From NCBI GenBank assembly GCA_022059125.1, contig JAEUWY010000002.1, forward strand, positions 3,348,001 to 3,412,000: DNA of 64,000 bases, read 5' to 3'. A model generated the notes under the pieces. It saw nothing but the letters and a program-made list of their open reading frames with translations, ran no database searches and had not been told where the DNA came from. A program made the position numbers and the translations under genes. Positions within the stretch are counted from its first letter, which is position 1, and every line of letters starts with the position of its first letter. Below, one piece after another: positions 1 to 9,447 of this stretch. The DNA is from Corynespora cassiicola (taxonomy: Eukaryota; Ascomycota; Dothideomycetes; Pleosporales; Corynesporascaceae).

Positions 1-1203
1 GGTTCGCTCCTCGCCATGACTGAAGTGTTACCCGAAGGAGCCTTGGGCCATTATTTTTTCGGCTCACAAGCGCTAGGGTCCAGGGGGATGGAAGGCGTCC
101 TCGGGCCTACGGGTGGCATTGTCGGAAGACGGAGCAACCTCGTTGCTCGACAATCTTCATGCGCACATCGACAAACTTTTTCAACGTCTACAAGCCGTCT
201 AAAGAAAGTATGATGCGGGTACTCCGCACGACGGTAGATCTGTTTCCAGGGTAGCAGGCGACAAGCATCACCAAGAGCTGTCGGCGGGCATCGGCATGAA
301 CTTCCAAGACGGTAGCGACCAGCCACCATCGCCAGGTCGGGACTCGGACGCCTTTCTCCACACTCGCTGTCGCACTTAGCATGCGACTGGGGGGCACAAA
401 CGATGACTTTGTGCCAATCTAGCCTGGGCCGAAGGTCCTGAAGCTTTGTCCTACGGCAGGTACGGCAAAGGGCAAGGTGGCACCGAGGATAAGCAACAGG
501 AGCGCCGACGTCAATCAGAGAATCGCCGGTTGTTTCGTCGACCCAACACAAGGCCGACGCCTTAGTGCTGAACGCAATGTACCTGCCAGAAAACGCTGTC
601 CGCAATGCTTGAAACTGTTGGTCATGCGGTGACCTCATGCACTGGAATGCCTGTTTTTCAGAGCGAGCCATTCTCCTTTTCCTCGCCGCCCAGTGTGTTG
701 TAGAGCATGATGTTCCTGCATCTCCCGGGGTCTGTGCCTCCACCGAGTCCGATTTTCCCCAATCCCAGCCCCTGTTCCTGATAAAGCGGTCCCAGCTAAC
801 CGGAGAAACGTGGCGAAAGAGGTCAAGCCTAGATAACTGCAGAAAAGGATGCTTGGCCTGGAGGGGCCGGTTCTTGGCTTGGACAGGGCTGGGAGACGCC
901 ATCGTTTTTGCTGAATGCAGCTCGAGTCAAGTTTAGTAGCCGGCGTCTAGGGTTGTTCTTCCGCTGTAGATCATGCAACGCCTTTTAAATCTCCTCGGGC
1001 TGCACCCGTGACGCCTCTCCTCCCTACCTTCTCCTCACCATCCCCAGCCTCCTATACAGGCTTGTCCTTCGCTTTTCCCTCCCCTCAAGGTCATTCAGTG
1101 TGCAGTTGTATCTCCAGCTCACACTTGTCACTCGCTCCCTTTTATAACCTCGTCCTTAAAAAATAGTAATCCAATCCTAATATCATACCAATCGACAGCC
1201 ATC
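1..1203. other. Window edge and upstream region of the chitin deacetylase gene
   Basis: I find no gene here that I can support. A 283-codon ATG frame on the minus strand (51-902) is rich in Cys, Arg, Pro and His, matches no family I know and looks like chance openness in GC-rich DNA. The last 200 bases are pyrimidine-rich, with an AT-rich TTTTATAA stretch near 1140. They run into the ATG at 1204, as expected for a promoter and 5' leader. Confidence 0.4.
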
Positions 1204-2932
1204 ATGCACTTCTCAGCCGCCCTCGCAGCCGTTGCTGCTGTTGCTCCTCTCGCCAATGCCCACGAGGGCTCTGGCCTCCCTAGGATCGTCGGTCTCAATG
1301 CCAGGGACCTCAAGGCCCGGGACCTCCTCACCAACTTGAAGGCCAGGATGGATGCTGTCCAGGGAGATGTCCAGTCCTCTGAGAAGCGCTCCAAGCTGGA
1401 GGCCCGCCAGAACGTCGATGGGCAATGCGGCGGCTCCTTTGGATCATGTGCCGCTGGCTATTGCTGCAGCCAGGCAGGATGTATGTCTCAAACCTTGGAA
1501 GTTTGTTTGCGATCGTCTTTGTCTAACCTGAATAGGGTGCGGTAACACCGATGACTACTGCTACTCTCCTGGTTGTAACTACCAGTACGGTCCTGGCTGC
1601 CCTGAGAACAAGACTCCCTCTGGCACCAACACCTCTTCCATTGCCCGCACCAAGGTTGGCAACGTTGCTTATGGCGGAGCTGGCATTTACAACTGCGTCA
1701 CTCCTGGCACGGTTGCGCTTACCTACGACGATGGTCCGTTCAAGGCTTACACTGATCACATCATGGATGTCTTCAAGACCTACAACGCCAAGGCTACCTT
1801 CTTCATCACTGGCAACAACATTAACAAGGGTCAGATTGACGAGACTGCCGAGTTCAAGGCGTCCATCCAGCGCATGCAGACCGAGGGTCACCAGATTGCT
1901 TCTCACACCTGGACTCATTTGGATCTGAGCGCCATCAACGAGGCCGACCGCAGGAACCAGATGTACAAGAACGAGATGGCCCTGCGCAACATTGTTGGAT
2001 TCATCCCTACCTACATGCGCCCTCCCTACTCCAGCTGCACTGCCGAGTCTGGTTGCGAGAAGACCATGGCTGACCTCGGCTACCACGTCACTTACTTTGA
2101 TGTCGATACCGACGACTACAACCAGGACTCTCCCAACCAGATTCAGAACTCCAAGAACTGGTTCAGGGGCAACATCACTGCTGGTGGTGCTTCTGCCTCC
2201 AACAGCGATTGGCTCTCCATCGGCCACGACATCCACGAGCAGACCGCCTACAACCTGACTGACTACATGCTCTCTACCCTCACCCAGCTTGGCTACAAGG
2301 CCGTCACCGTCGGTGACTGTCTTGGCGACCCCAAGGAGAACTGGTACCGCTCTACTACCGGCGGTTCTGCATCTACTACTGTGAGTCCTCTTTCCTAAGA
2401 GCCCTGGGACCTCATAGTGGTCCCAGTGCTCTAAAAGGTCATTCTAAAACTTTCTCTCCAGTCTACTGGATAACTTTAAAACTTCGTCTTGGATGTAAAA
2501 AGCACATCGTCTAACACCTCTGTGATTTTCAAGAAGCCCTCCACCCCCACCGGCACCACCACCACCAAGAAGGTCTCGACCGACGGCACCTGCGCTGGAA
2601 CCAGCGGATTCACCTGCCAGGGCTCGACCTTTGGCAACTGCTGCTCCCAGTACGGCTGGTGCGGCAGCACCACCGACCACTGCGGAACCAGCTGCCAGTC
2701 CGCGTTCGGCACCTGCGGCTCCTCGTCCGGTGCCACCACCACCAAGGCTGCCACTCCCACTGCTACGACCACCACTAAGAAGGTTTCCACCGACGGAACC
2801 TGCGCGGGCACCGGCGGCTTCACCTGCCAAGGGTCCTCGTTCGGAAACTGCTGCTCGCAGTACGGATGGTGCGGAACGACGACGGGCCACTGCGGCACGG
2901 GCTGCAACAAGTCCTTTGGCACCTGCTCGTAA
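1204..2932 (+). CDS. Secreted chitin deacetylase with three CBM18 modules
   Basis: Exons 1204-1480, 1536-2380 and 2534-2932 give 506 residues. Both introns have a CTAAC branch site; the second uses an AAG acceptor because the nearer CAG at 2461 leads into a stop. Order: signal peptide (about 1-19), a short pro-region with a Lys-Arg site at 61-62, one CBM18 chitin-binding module (about 72-117), a NodB polysaccharide deacetylase domain, then two CBM18 modules (about 392-430 and 461-505) joined by Ser/Thr-rich linkers. The deacetylase shows TYDDGP near 154 (catalytic and metal Asp), HTWTH near 215 (zinc His pair), RPPY near 250 and a late GHDIH motif. Family knowledge: these enzymes turn chitin N-acetylglucosamine into glucosamine in the cell wall or on exposed hyphal chitin. 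The CBM18 count varies between species. Function is confident from intact catalytic motifs; substrate and timing are inferred. Confidence 0.93.
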
Positions 2933-3564
2933 ATTGCAATCTCGCAATCCTCGTTTTCCGAGTTTCTCTAGACAATTTGTTAAGATTGCGGGGTGGTAAA
3001 GGATGGGATCGGAGGATTTTTCTCCGTGGAAGAAAAAAAAAGACGTGCGACGCAGAGGGTTGACGATATTTTATCCGTGACGAAGTATGAGGCTCTAAAA
3101 GGCATATCTCTTTCTCTGTTTCGTCTGTAATCGGTTCTGCACTTGCTTTTTGTGGAGGCGGGAGATGTAGCACTAATCCAATCTCAATTCGGTGTCGATT
3201 TCACGTCATCATATGCGTGCATGACCTTGACCCATGTAATCTGAGATCTGTGTTGTGGAGATGAGTCTGGGCCTTTGAATTTGGTTGGATCAATGCCGAT
3301 CGACCCTTCATCTCGTTGTAACGGGTGTTCGTGTTGCTTTGATTCGTGGTCTCCACCCCAGAGCCTTTTGCGGCTTAGTCACTCAGAATTTTCATGTGCA
3401 GGTCCACCGCTTGTTTAACCTCAACGCACTGCCAAGTGGGCTTGAAACAGATGCAAACTGTACTCTCCAGCATACTTTATTTTTCAAACTCTACATTAAG
3501 ATTGTGGTATATATATTTTGTAAAAGAGTCATGTGATATCAATCAAACAGCTTCACAGCAACTC
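2933..3564. other. 3' flank of the deacetylase gene and upstream flank of tRNA-Thr(AGT)
   Basis: No coding frame is supportable here. An A-run lies at about 3032-3041. The 100 bases before the tRNA are AT-rich. Confidence 0.5.
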
Positions 3565-3661
3565 GCCCGCTTAGCTCAGTGGTAGAGCGCGACACTAGTA
3601 ACTATACAACCCAGTTGTCTAGTACATGTCGAGGCCGCCAGTTCAATTCTGGTAGCGGGCA
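3565..3661 (+). tRNA. tRNA-Thr (anticodon AGT), with intron
   Basis: The cloverleaf was folded by eye. The acceptor stem 3565-3571 pairs perfectly with 3654-3660, with discriminator A at 3661. The D stem is 3574-3577 with 3585-3588. The anticodon stem is 3590-3594 with 3627-3631, and the anticodon AGT sits at 3597-3599. A 25-nt intron (about 3601-3625) lies directly after position 37, the canonical eukaryotic site. The T stem is 3637-3641 with 3649-3653 around a TTCAATT loop. The AGT anticodon, with A34 normally modified to inosine, reads ACU, ACC and ACA threonine codons. A T7 tract follows about 20 bases downstream. Confidence 0.95.
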
Positions 3662-3680
3662 AATCCGTCACAAGTCTTTC

Positions 3681-3687
3681 TTTTTTT
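3681..3687 (+). terminator. Probable Pol III terminator of tRNA-Thr(AGT)
   Basis: A run of seven T residues lies 20 bases beyond the tRNA 3' end on the sense strand. It is the first T-run of four or more after the gene. Confidence 0.7.
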
Positions 3688-4099
3688 GCTCTTTGGTTCC
3701 TTCTGTCCGCTAACCCCTGAGACATACATCTCTCTAGGTTGTATGCTCCATACGAACAAAGTCTCTTTTTTGCTATTTATTGACCATCTTCTTTTCTTCA
3801 AGCGACCGACATCTCCTAGCCAGAATAAGCTCGCAATGTTAACGGCCAGACGTCCCGTCACCGTTACCAAGGTCGGTTGACAGGATTGCGGACTTTGGTT
3901 GCCGGTGGCCCCAACCCCACAATTGTATGACTGGACCACGTATCCTCACCAAGAAGACACCACAGCACTCTCGAGTATTCACCACCAACGGATTGGCAAT
4001 TAGCCATTAACAGCAGATATACCATAGATACTTGCGTCTGCCTTTGCCTACTTGATAATGCCTACAATGCAGAAAATTCTCACATTCCACCAATAAAAC

Positions 4100-4183
4100 G
4101 CCCGCTTGGCTTAGTGGTACAGCGTGTCACTCGTAGTTCTTACTGATATGACAAGATCCTCGGTTCGATTCCGAGAGTGGGCA
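4100..4183 (+). tRNA. tRNA-Thr (anticodon CGT), with intron
   Basis: The acceptor stem 4100-4106 pairs with 4176-4182 (one G-U pair), with discriminator A at 4183. The anticodon stem TGTCA (4125-4129) pairs with TGACA (4149-4153). The anticodon CGT is at 4132-4134, and a 12-nt intron (about 4136-4147) follows position 37. The B box reads GGTTCGATTCC. CGT decodes ACG threonine codons. The gene lies about 440 bases downstream of the AGT isoacceptor on the same strand and shares its acceptor 5' strand, so the two may be old duplicates. Confidence 0.94.
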
Positions 4184-4188
4184 TTATC

Positions 4189-4193
4189 TTTTT
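4189..4193 (+). terminator. Probable Pol III terminator of tRNA-Thr(CGT)
   Basis: A T5 tract begins six bases after the tRNA 3' end, the usual spacing for Pol III termination. Confidence 0.75.
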
Positions 4194-5156
4194 GGCAAGC
4201 GTCGGTCCATGTTTTTGCTCCATGGTGGGATGGATCTGGTGTGGGGAATGGAGGGGTAACTCCGGACGGGGCGAGGCGAACAGCTGTTCCGGCCACTTTT
4301 TTTTGTCTGGAGATGAATACACCTGGGTAAACACACGGCACGTGTTCATTTGACAGGTCGCCACTAGAGCTCGCTGCCAGCGAATCGCTCAGTTGACGAT
4401 AGCGATCAGGGCAAAAGCAGGGCCGCTTTGCAAAATCAGGCCATTGTTCCATGATACCCGAGGTCGGGCTGCTATTCACGCATGCCATTACGTTTGGGTA
4501 AACAAATGCAGAACCACTCCACAATTTGTGCTTCCACGGCCGAAATATTGATGATGGTACCCAACTAGGGCGCTCAGGTACTTTGTTCATCATGGCACAT
4601 GCGGCTCTCCCGCGTGGTGGGCGCACGAGGAATGCAGTTGCAGCTATTTCGGTGCGAATTCGTAGGCGGCAAAAAAGCACCCCAGACCATGAACGGGCCC
4701 TGATTGAACAGGTGTCGCCGCATGAAGATCGGGGATCGAGGCGTCACGTCGCTGTTTCGTCGTTTGCGCCAGCACGGGCAAACCGGTTTGGAATGCTGTC
4801 CTGAGGGCCGAAGGGTGAAGGAGGGCAGCAAGCGGCAAGCGGCAAGCAGCAAGCACTTTCGAACAAGAGGATATCCAGTACCGCCCCGTCCCGCGCGTGA
4901 TGCTACCTGCTGTTCTCAGGTCAGCCGTAATTTGGGGGTGACCGCAAATGGCATAAGCTTATTCACATGTCCGAGCCGGCCAAGGCGCGCTAAAATCAAA
5001 CCTTCCAAGGATTGCGAGCCTCCCCTCTGGCCTTTTTTCCCACGTCCTTCACCGACGCGACTTCACCTTCACCACACCGACCTACGACTCACGTACAGCC
5101 AGGACCGACGCCTGGCTTCATCCTCAGACGCACACAGTATCCCGCCGCCAACATCT
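4194..5156. other. Intergenic region and kinase promoter
   Basis: No supported gene. Open frames here are short, mutually overlapping and without recognisable motifs. A short purine repeat (AGCAAGCGGCAAGCGGCAAG) sits near 4827-4850. The last 150 bases are C-rich pyrimidine tracts typical of a fungal promoter and leader. Confidence 0.45.
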
Positions 5157-7235
5157 ATGGGCTCACACCATACCGCTGCGAACGCTCTCTGCTACTCCGC
5201 CCGCGACTGCACCCTGGCGGCCACCGCAATCCCGAGCAAGACCCTCGCCTTTGGCCTCTCCACCACCGACGCTAGCTTTGCCTCCCTGGTTTGGTGTGTA
5301 GCGGCGGTAAGTCCGCCTTGAACTGGGCGGACGGTAAAATTCAAGAGATAGAATTTACAGGTTGCTTGTGCGCGCTCTCCCGGCCCCTTCGGGTATGCCC
5401 CTACTGACGCCCCCGGCGTAGAATCAAGCGGGGATTTGGTTGAAAAGAAGGCGCGCGAGTATCTACGCCCCCAAGGTATTCCAATGGCGCTCTTTACCTT
5501 CGACGACGACGACGCGCACCTTGCGGCGGCAGGGAAAGCGCAAAACATCGTGGCGGCAGCAAAAGGCGGTGACCCTTTTACGACCGGCGACACAATGGAT
5601 ATCGATCTGCCCCGCGCTCCCACCAAGACGGGGAGTCCTCCCATCGACATCCTTGCCCCGCTTCCGAAGCGCGTCGCCCAACCCAACGCGGCCCTGAAGG
5701 AGGAGCTCGCACCCGCCGATAAGCTCGACTTCAATCAGGTCATGAAGAAGGCGCAGAAGAAAAAGAAGAAGAGCAAAAACAAGGCCATGAAGCCAGGCGC
5801 GCCCGCTACCAATACCATTCGCGGCTTCCAGACTCCTGTCACGTCTGGTGGGGAGGAATCCGACTTCTCCATCGCGCCCACGCCCCGCCTTGGGCCCGCC
5901 TACTCTGGCCTTCCGAGCGTCACCAGCAGCCCCGCTTTGAGGCCCACTTCCGCGGCTGGAGGCATCACCAACCTCAAGCAGCACCTCGAGGCCCTAAACA
6001 TTGGCACCAGGATAGATTCTCCGGTCAGGGGCTTCACCAGTGGCATGCTCAGGTCCGGCATCTCCAGCAATGCTAGTATCTCTGGATTCAGCGACAGTGA
6101 CCGCACCGAGATGGAGAGCTACGAGATTGATATCGACGAGGACTTTGCTCTGGGTCCCACCAAGTCGTCGAGCGTGACGATGACGGATGTCACGCGCAAG
6201 ATGACTGCCGAGGACTTTCAACCTCTCGCGTGCCTTGGGAAGGGTAGCTATGGAACAGTACTCCTGGTCAAGCAGCGCTCGACTGGCCGTCTCTTTGCGC
6301 AGAAGCAGTTCAAGAAGGCTTCCATTACTGTCCACAAGAAGCTCATTGAGCAGACTAAGACTGAACGTGCCATCCTGGAGAGTGTCAACCGCCACCCATT
6401 CATTGTCAACCTGTACTATGCTTTCCAGGACCACGAGAAGCTTTATCTTATCCTGGAATATGCGCAGGGAGGCGAGCTCTTCCACCACCTCGCGACTGAG
6501 CGCATGTTCTCCGAGGATGTTGCAGCTTTCTATATGGCCGAAATGGTCCTTGCTCTCGATCATCTTCACCGCAACGTCGGTGTCGTCTACCGTGATCTAA
6601 AGCCGGAGAACTGCCTTCTGGACTCTGAGGGACACCTTCTCCTGACCGACTTCGGCCTGAGCAAAGTCGCTGTAGACGAGGATGACAAGTGTCGGTCTTT
6701 CCTTGGTACCGTTGAGTACATGGCTCCAGAAGTTATCCAGGGAAGCGAATACGGTATGGCTGTGGACTGGTGGTCTCTTGGGGCTCTCGGCTACGATCTT
6801 CTCACCGGCTCGCCGCCCTTCAGTGGCAACAACAATGCCAAGATCCAGGAGAAGATCCTCAAACAGAAGCTCGTCCTGCCCTACTACCTCTCCCAGGACG
6901 CCAAGGACCTCCTGACCCGCCTCCTTCGCAAGGAACCTAAGAAGCGTCTCGGTGCCAACATGCCCAAAGATCTACAGATTATCAAGGCGCACCGGTTCTT
7001 CCGCAAGATCAATTGGAAAAAGCTCGAGGCTCGCGAGCTGGAGCCCCCAATCCAACCTCTGATCACCGACCCCGAGCTGGCGGAGAACTTTGCCACCGAC
7101 TTCACGGATCTTCCGCTCAGTCCGGTGCTTTCGAAGAAGGGCTTTGACGAGTTCCCCGGCGAGACGAATCCGTTTGGTGGGTTCAGCTTTGTCGCTAGCC
7201 AGAGCTTGCTCGAGAGTGGAGAGTGGGGATTCTAG
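5157..7235 (+). CDS. AGC-family Ser/Thr protein kinase, S6K/Psk1-like
   Basis: The best model is exons 5157-5306 and 5361-7235 (674 residues). A phase-0 GTAAGT...CAG intron of 54 nt joins an upstream ATG exon to the long frame; the minimal alternative starts at the in-frame ATG 5484 ([10 protein letters not shown]). The kinase domain begins near residue 332 with the loop [16 protein letters not shown] lies near 459 and DFG near 479. The activation segment has Ser before [11 protein letters not shown], at the PDK1-site position. The AGC C-terminal tail ends in an FGGFSF hydrophobic motif near 655, with Ser at the TORC-type phosphosite. The first ~330 residues are low-complexity and include a Lys-rich patch (5746-5780). 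Family knowledge: such kinases act below TOR and PDK1 on ribosomal protein S6 and growth control. The kinase call is firm, the Psk1-type assignment likely, and the N-terminus uncertain. Confidence 0.88.
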
Positions 7236-7648
7236 GCGGCTACTGCTGCTTATAGAAGTCGAAGAGGAGGGACAACATTCTTTTTTTTGGTTTTCTTATG
7301 TGCGTGCTATCTCTGGCGAGGAAGTCCGGAGCAAACGGCCTGGAGAGATGCCAGGTCTCGGGACTCTTATTTATCTATCCCATTTCGCCTTCTTTCTTTT
7401 CCTTACATGCGAGTAGTTTGTTGGTTACGGGCTGCTCGGAAGTGGAAAGAAGTGTCATAGCTTTATCGATTCAATGTTTTTTGCTTTAACCTAGTTCCCC
7501 ATCCCGCCATGCAAATTGATCATTCTCGATGTCATGTGGCCGTTAGATTCATGAGCCGTACAGTTTTTCCAATACTGCCTTCGCAGGGCTGCCATCCAAA
7601 CTCGATACTCTCCAAATCCGTATCCACGCAGCTTCCCTCCCTCCCTAC
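7236..7648. other. Convergent 3' flanks of the kinase and kelch genes
   Basis: No coding content is recognised. The sequence holds T-rich stretches (around 7280-7290 and 7390-7400) and the untranslated ends of two converging genes. Confidence 0.5.
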
Positions 7649-8992
7649 TTATCGATCAACGGTAACCATCCATCCATCCGACAGCACACTGCCGTCCTCT
7701 CCCAAGCCACCCCATACAACCACACTAGCCCCATCCACCTCGGTGCCTTTGGCCACGGCAAACGCACCCCTCTTTCCGACTCCGCTCTTGGGCTTGCCGG
7801 GTACCTCCTTCTCCTCCTCGCCCCGGGCATCCACATAGCGATACTTTGCCTCAGCCCACTTTGCCTCGTGCGTATCCCTCTTCAAACCACCCCGAATATT
7901 GTCCTTTGTGAGCGCCGCGGTGGCCTTCTCGGACGGCAACTGGAACGCCCAGATATCGTCCAGGAACGAGGCTTCCTCAGCCTCGCCGCCGACGAGGAGC
8001 AAATAGTGGCGCCCCTGGCCCGTCGTCACGCCGGCGAGGCCCGCGCCCGAGCGCGCGCGCGGCGCCTCGGTGCCATCGGCATGCACGACGTCGTCCCAGG
8101 TCCAGCCGCTGGTAAGCGGCGTGGTGCCGCCCTCGGCGTGCATCCAGACGGGGGCGACGTCGACGCAGTCGATGGCGCCGCTGGCCTGCGTCTCGACGCC
8201 CTTGCCGCCGAAGCGGTACAGTCTTGTGCCGTGGAGGCCGAGCGAGGCGCCCTCGCGGGGCGGGCCCGTGGGCGTAGGGATGTTGCTCCAGGTGCGGGTG
8301 CGCACGTCGAAGGCGAGGGCGTCGTTGAGGAGGTCGCCCGTCTGCGTGTCCTTGCCGCCCACTACGAAGACGGTGCCCCACGTGTCGGGCTCCGGGGGCT
8401 CGGGAACCACCGTGGCTGGGTCGGCGGGCTGTTGCGGTGCGCGCTCATGGTAGGTGACCGTCTTTGGGGAGGGGAGGTCCGAGGATGTCGAGGCGTGGCC
8501 GGTGCGTGACGAGGGGAAGAGGGTCCCTGGCGCGGGGTCGAGGTAGGACCATGAGTTTGACAGCGTGCTGTACACCCATATCCTGCCGCTCTCGTTTCCT
8601 ACGCCTTCGCCCTCGCCCCCGAACATGTAGATGCTGTCTCCAATCACGACTGCCGTGTGCCCTTTTCTGCTGGCCGGAACGTCGCCACCGGGCTGTGCCG
8701 GTCGAGCCGGAATTGAGGTGTAGTCGGCGTCCAAAACACCAGACGATGGTAGGATGACTATATGCATGGCATTGTCTGCCAGCGTGCCGGGGGAAGACTC
8801 GCCGCCGAATACATATGCCCGACCTTTGACAACGGAGATGGTGTGGTGAGCACGGGGGAGTGGGACGCCGGTGATCAACGTAAGGTTCGCAGTCAGGGGA
8901 AGTGTGGGGTGTGTGATGCCCTTGATCAGGGCGGCAGCACCCTGCAAGAGGTTCTCAGCCGTGTAAAGAGCTCCGGTTACGGCGGGCTCCAT
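7649..8992 (-). CDS. Kelch-repeat beta-propeller protein
   Basis: Single-exon gene of 447 residues. The frame stays open upstream to a TTG at 9091, but the first ATG is at 8992 in good context (CCAACATGG), so I start there. Kelch-type signatures recur: a pair of hydrophobic residues, a Phe-Gly-Gly or Val-Gly-Gly, and a downstream Trp, as in AYVFGGE, IYMFGGEG, VFVVGGKD, LYRFGGKG, LLLVGGEA and VVVWGGLG. That makes about six blades, the usual count for a galactose-oxidase-like propeller. No signal peptide, transmembrane segment or second domain is visible, so it is probably cytosolic. Kelch propellers usually serve as protein-binding scaffolds; nothing here points to a partner or catalytic role. 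The fold is confident, the function unknown. Confidence 0.85.
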   Translation of the reverse strand: MEPAVTGALYTAENLLQGAAALIKGITHPTLPLTANLTLITGVPLPRAHHTISVVKGRAYVFGGESSPGTLADNAMHIVILPSSGVLDADYTSIPARPAQPGGDVPASRKGHTAVVIGDSIYMFGGEGEGVGNESGRIWVYSTLSNSWSYLDPAPGTLFPSSRTGHASTSSDLPSPKTVTYHERAPQQPADPATVVPEPPEPDTWGTVFVVGGKDTQTGDLLNDALAFDVRTRTWSNIPTPTGPPREGASLGLHGTRLYRFGGKGVETQASGAIDCVDVAPVWMHAEGGTTPLTSGWTWDDVVHADGTEAPRARSGAGLAGVTTGQGRHYLLLVGGEAEEASFLDDIWAFQLPSEKATAALTKDNIRGGLKRDTHEAKWAEAKYRYVDARGEEEKEVPGKPKSGVGKRGAFAVAKGTEVDGASVVVWGGLGEDGSVLSDGWMVTVDR

Positions 8993-9447
8993 GTTGGTGA
9001 TGTTTGGTGCAATTGTAGGGTTGCAGTGTCGAGCGAGGTACTTTATCGCGTGGGCAAGCGTGGATCGCAAATGTGTTACAGGTTCCAGCAAGGATGGGAC
9101 GAGGAGAAAGGAGAATTGTGGGGAATTGAAGGTAGAAATGAGTGAGGTGATTGTTGGTCGCGGAGCTGCAGCTGCAGCTGAGCTCGCGCTAACTATGACG
9201 TCTTTGGACGATCCTCGTCAGCACACGCGCATCCCTGCGTTTCTAAATGGAGAAGCGCGGAATTGCCTCCGACCCAGGCACATGTCTCCACCATTAAACC
9301 CCTATACTCCTAAATGCTCCTCTATGTTGCTTCAACCGTCTTTTGTGTATCTTACCAACTGTACGCTGTCAAAACTCCGATAATGCCAGAATTCACCTCC
9401 AAACAGTGGGCCAAGCACAGAAGCAGTCAGCCGTCAGAGACGTCAAG
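8993..9447. other. Intergenic: kelch promoter and 3' flank of the ABC1-like gene
   Basis: No gene seen. A short CAGCTG repeat (three copies in tandem, about 9165-9182) lies on the promoter side of the kelch gene. Confidence 0.45.

Noticed and set aside
51..902. A 283-codon ATG frame on the minus strand
   Set aside because: Rich in Cys, Arg, Pro and His, no motif and no domain; looks like chance openness in GC-rich DNA.
4111..4680. A 189-codon minus-strand frame
   Set aside because: Runs antisense through the tRNA-Thr(CGT) gene; no domain seen.
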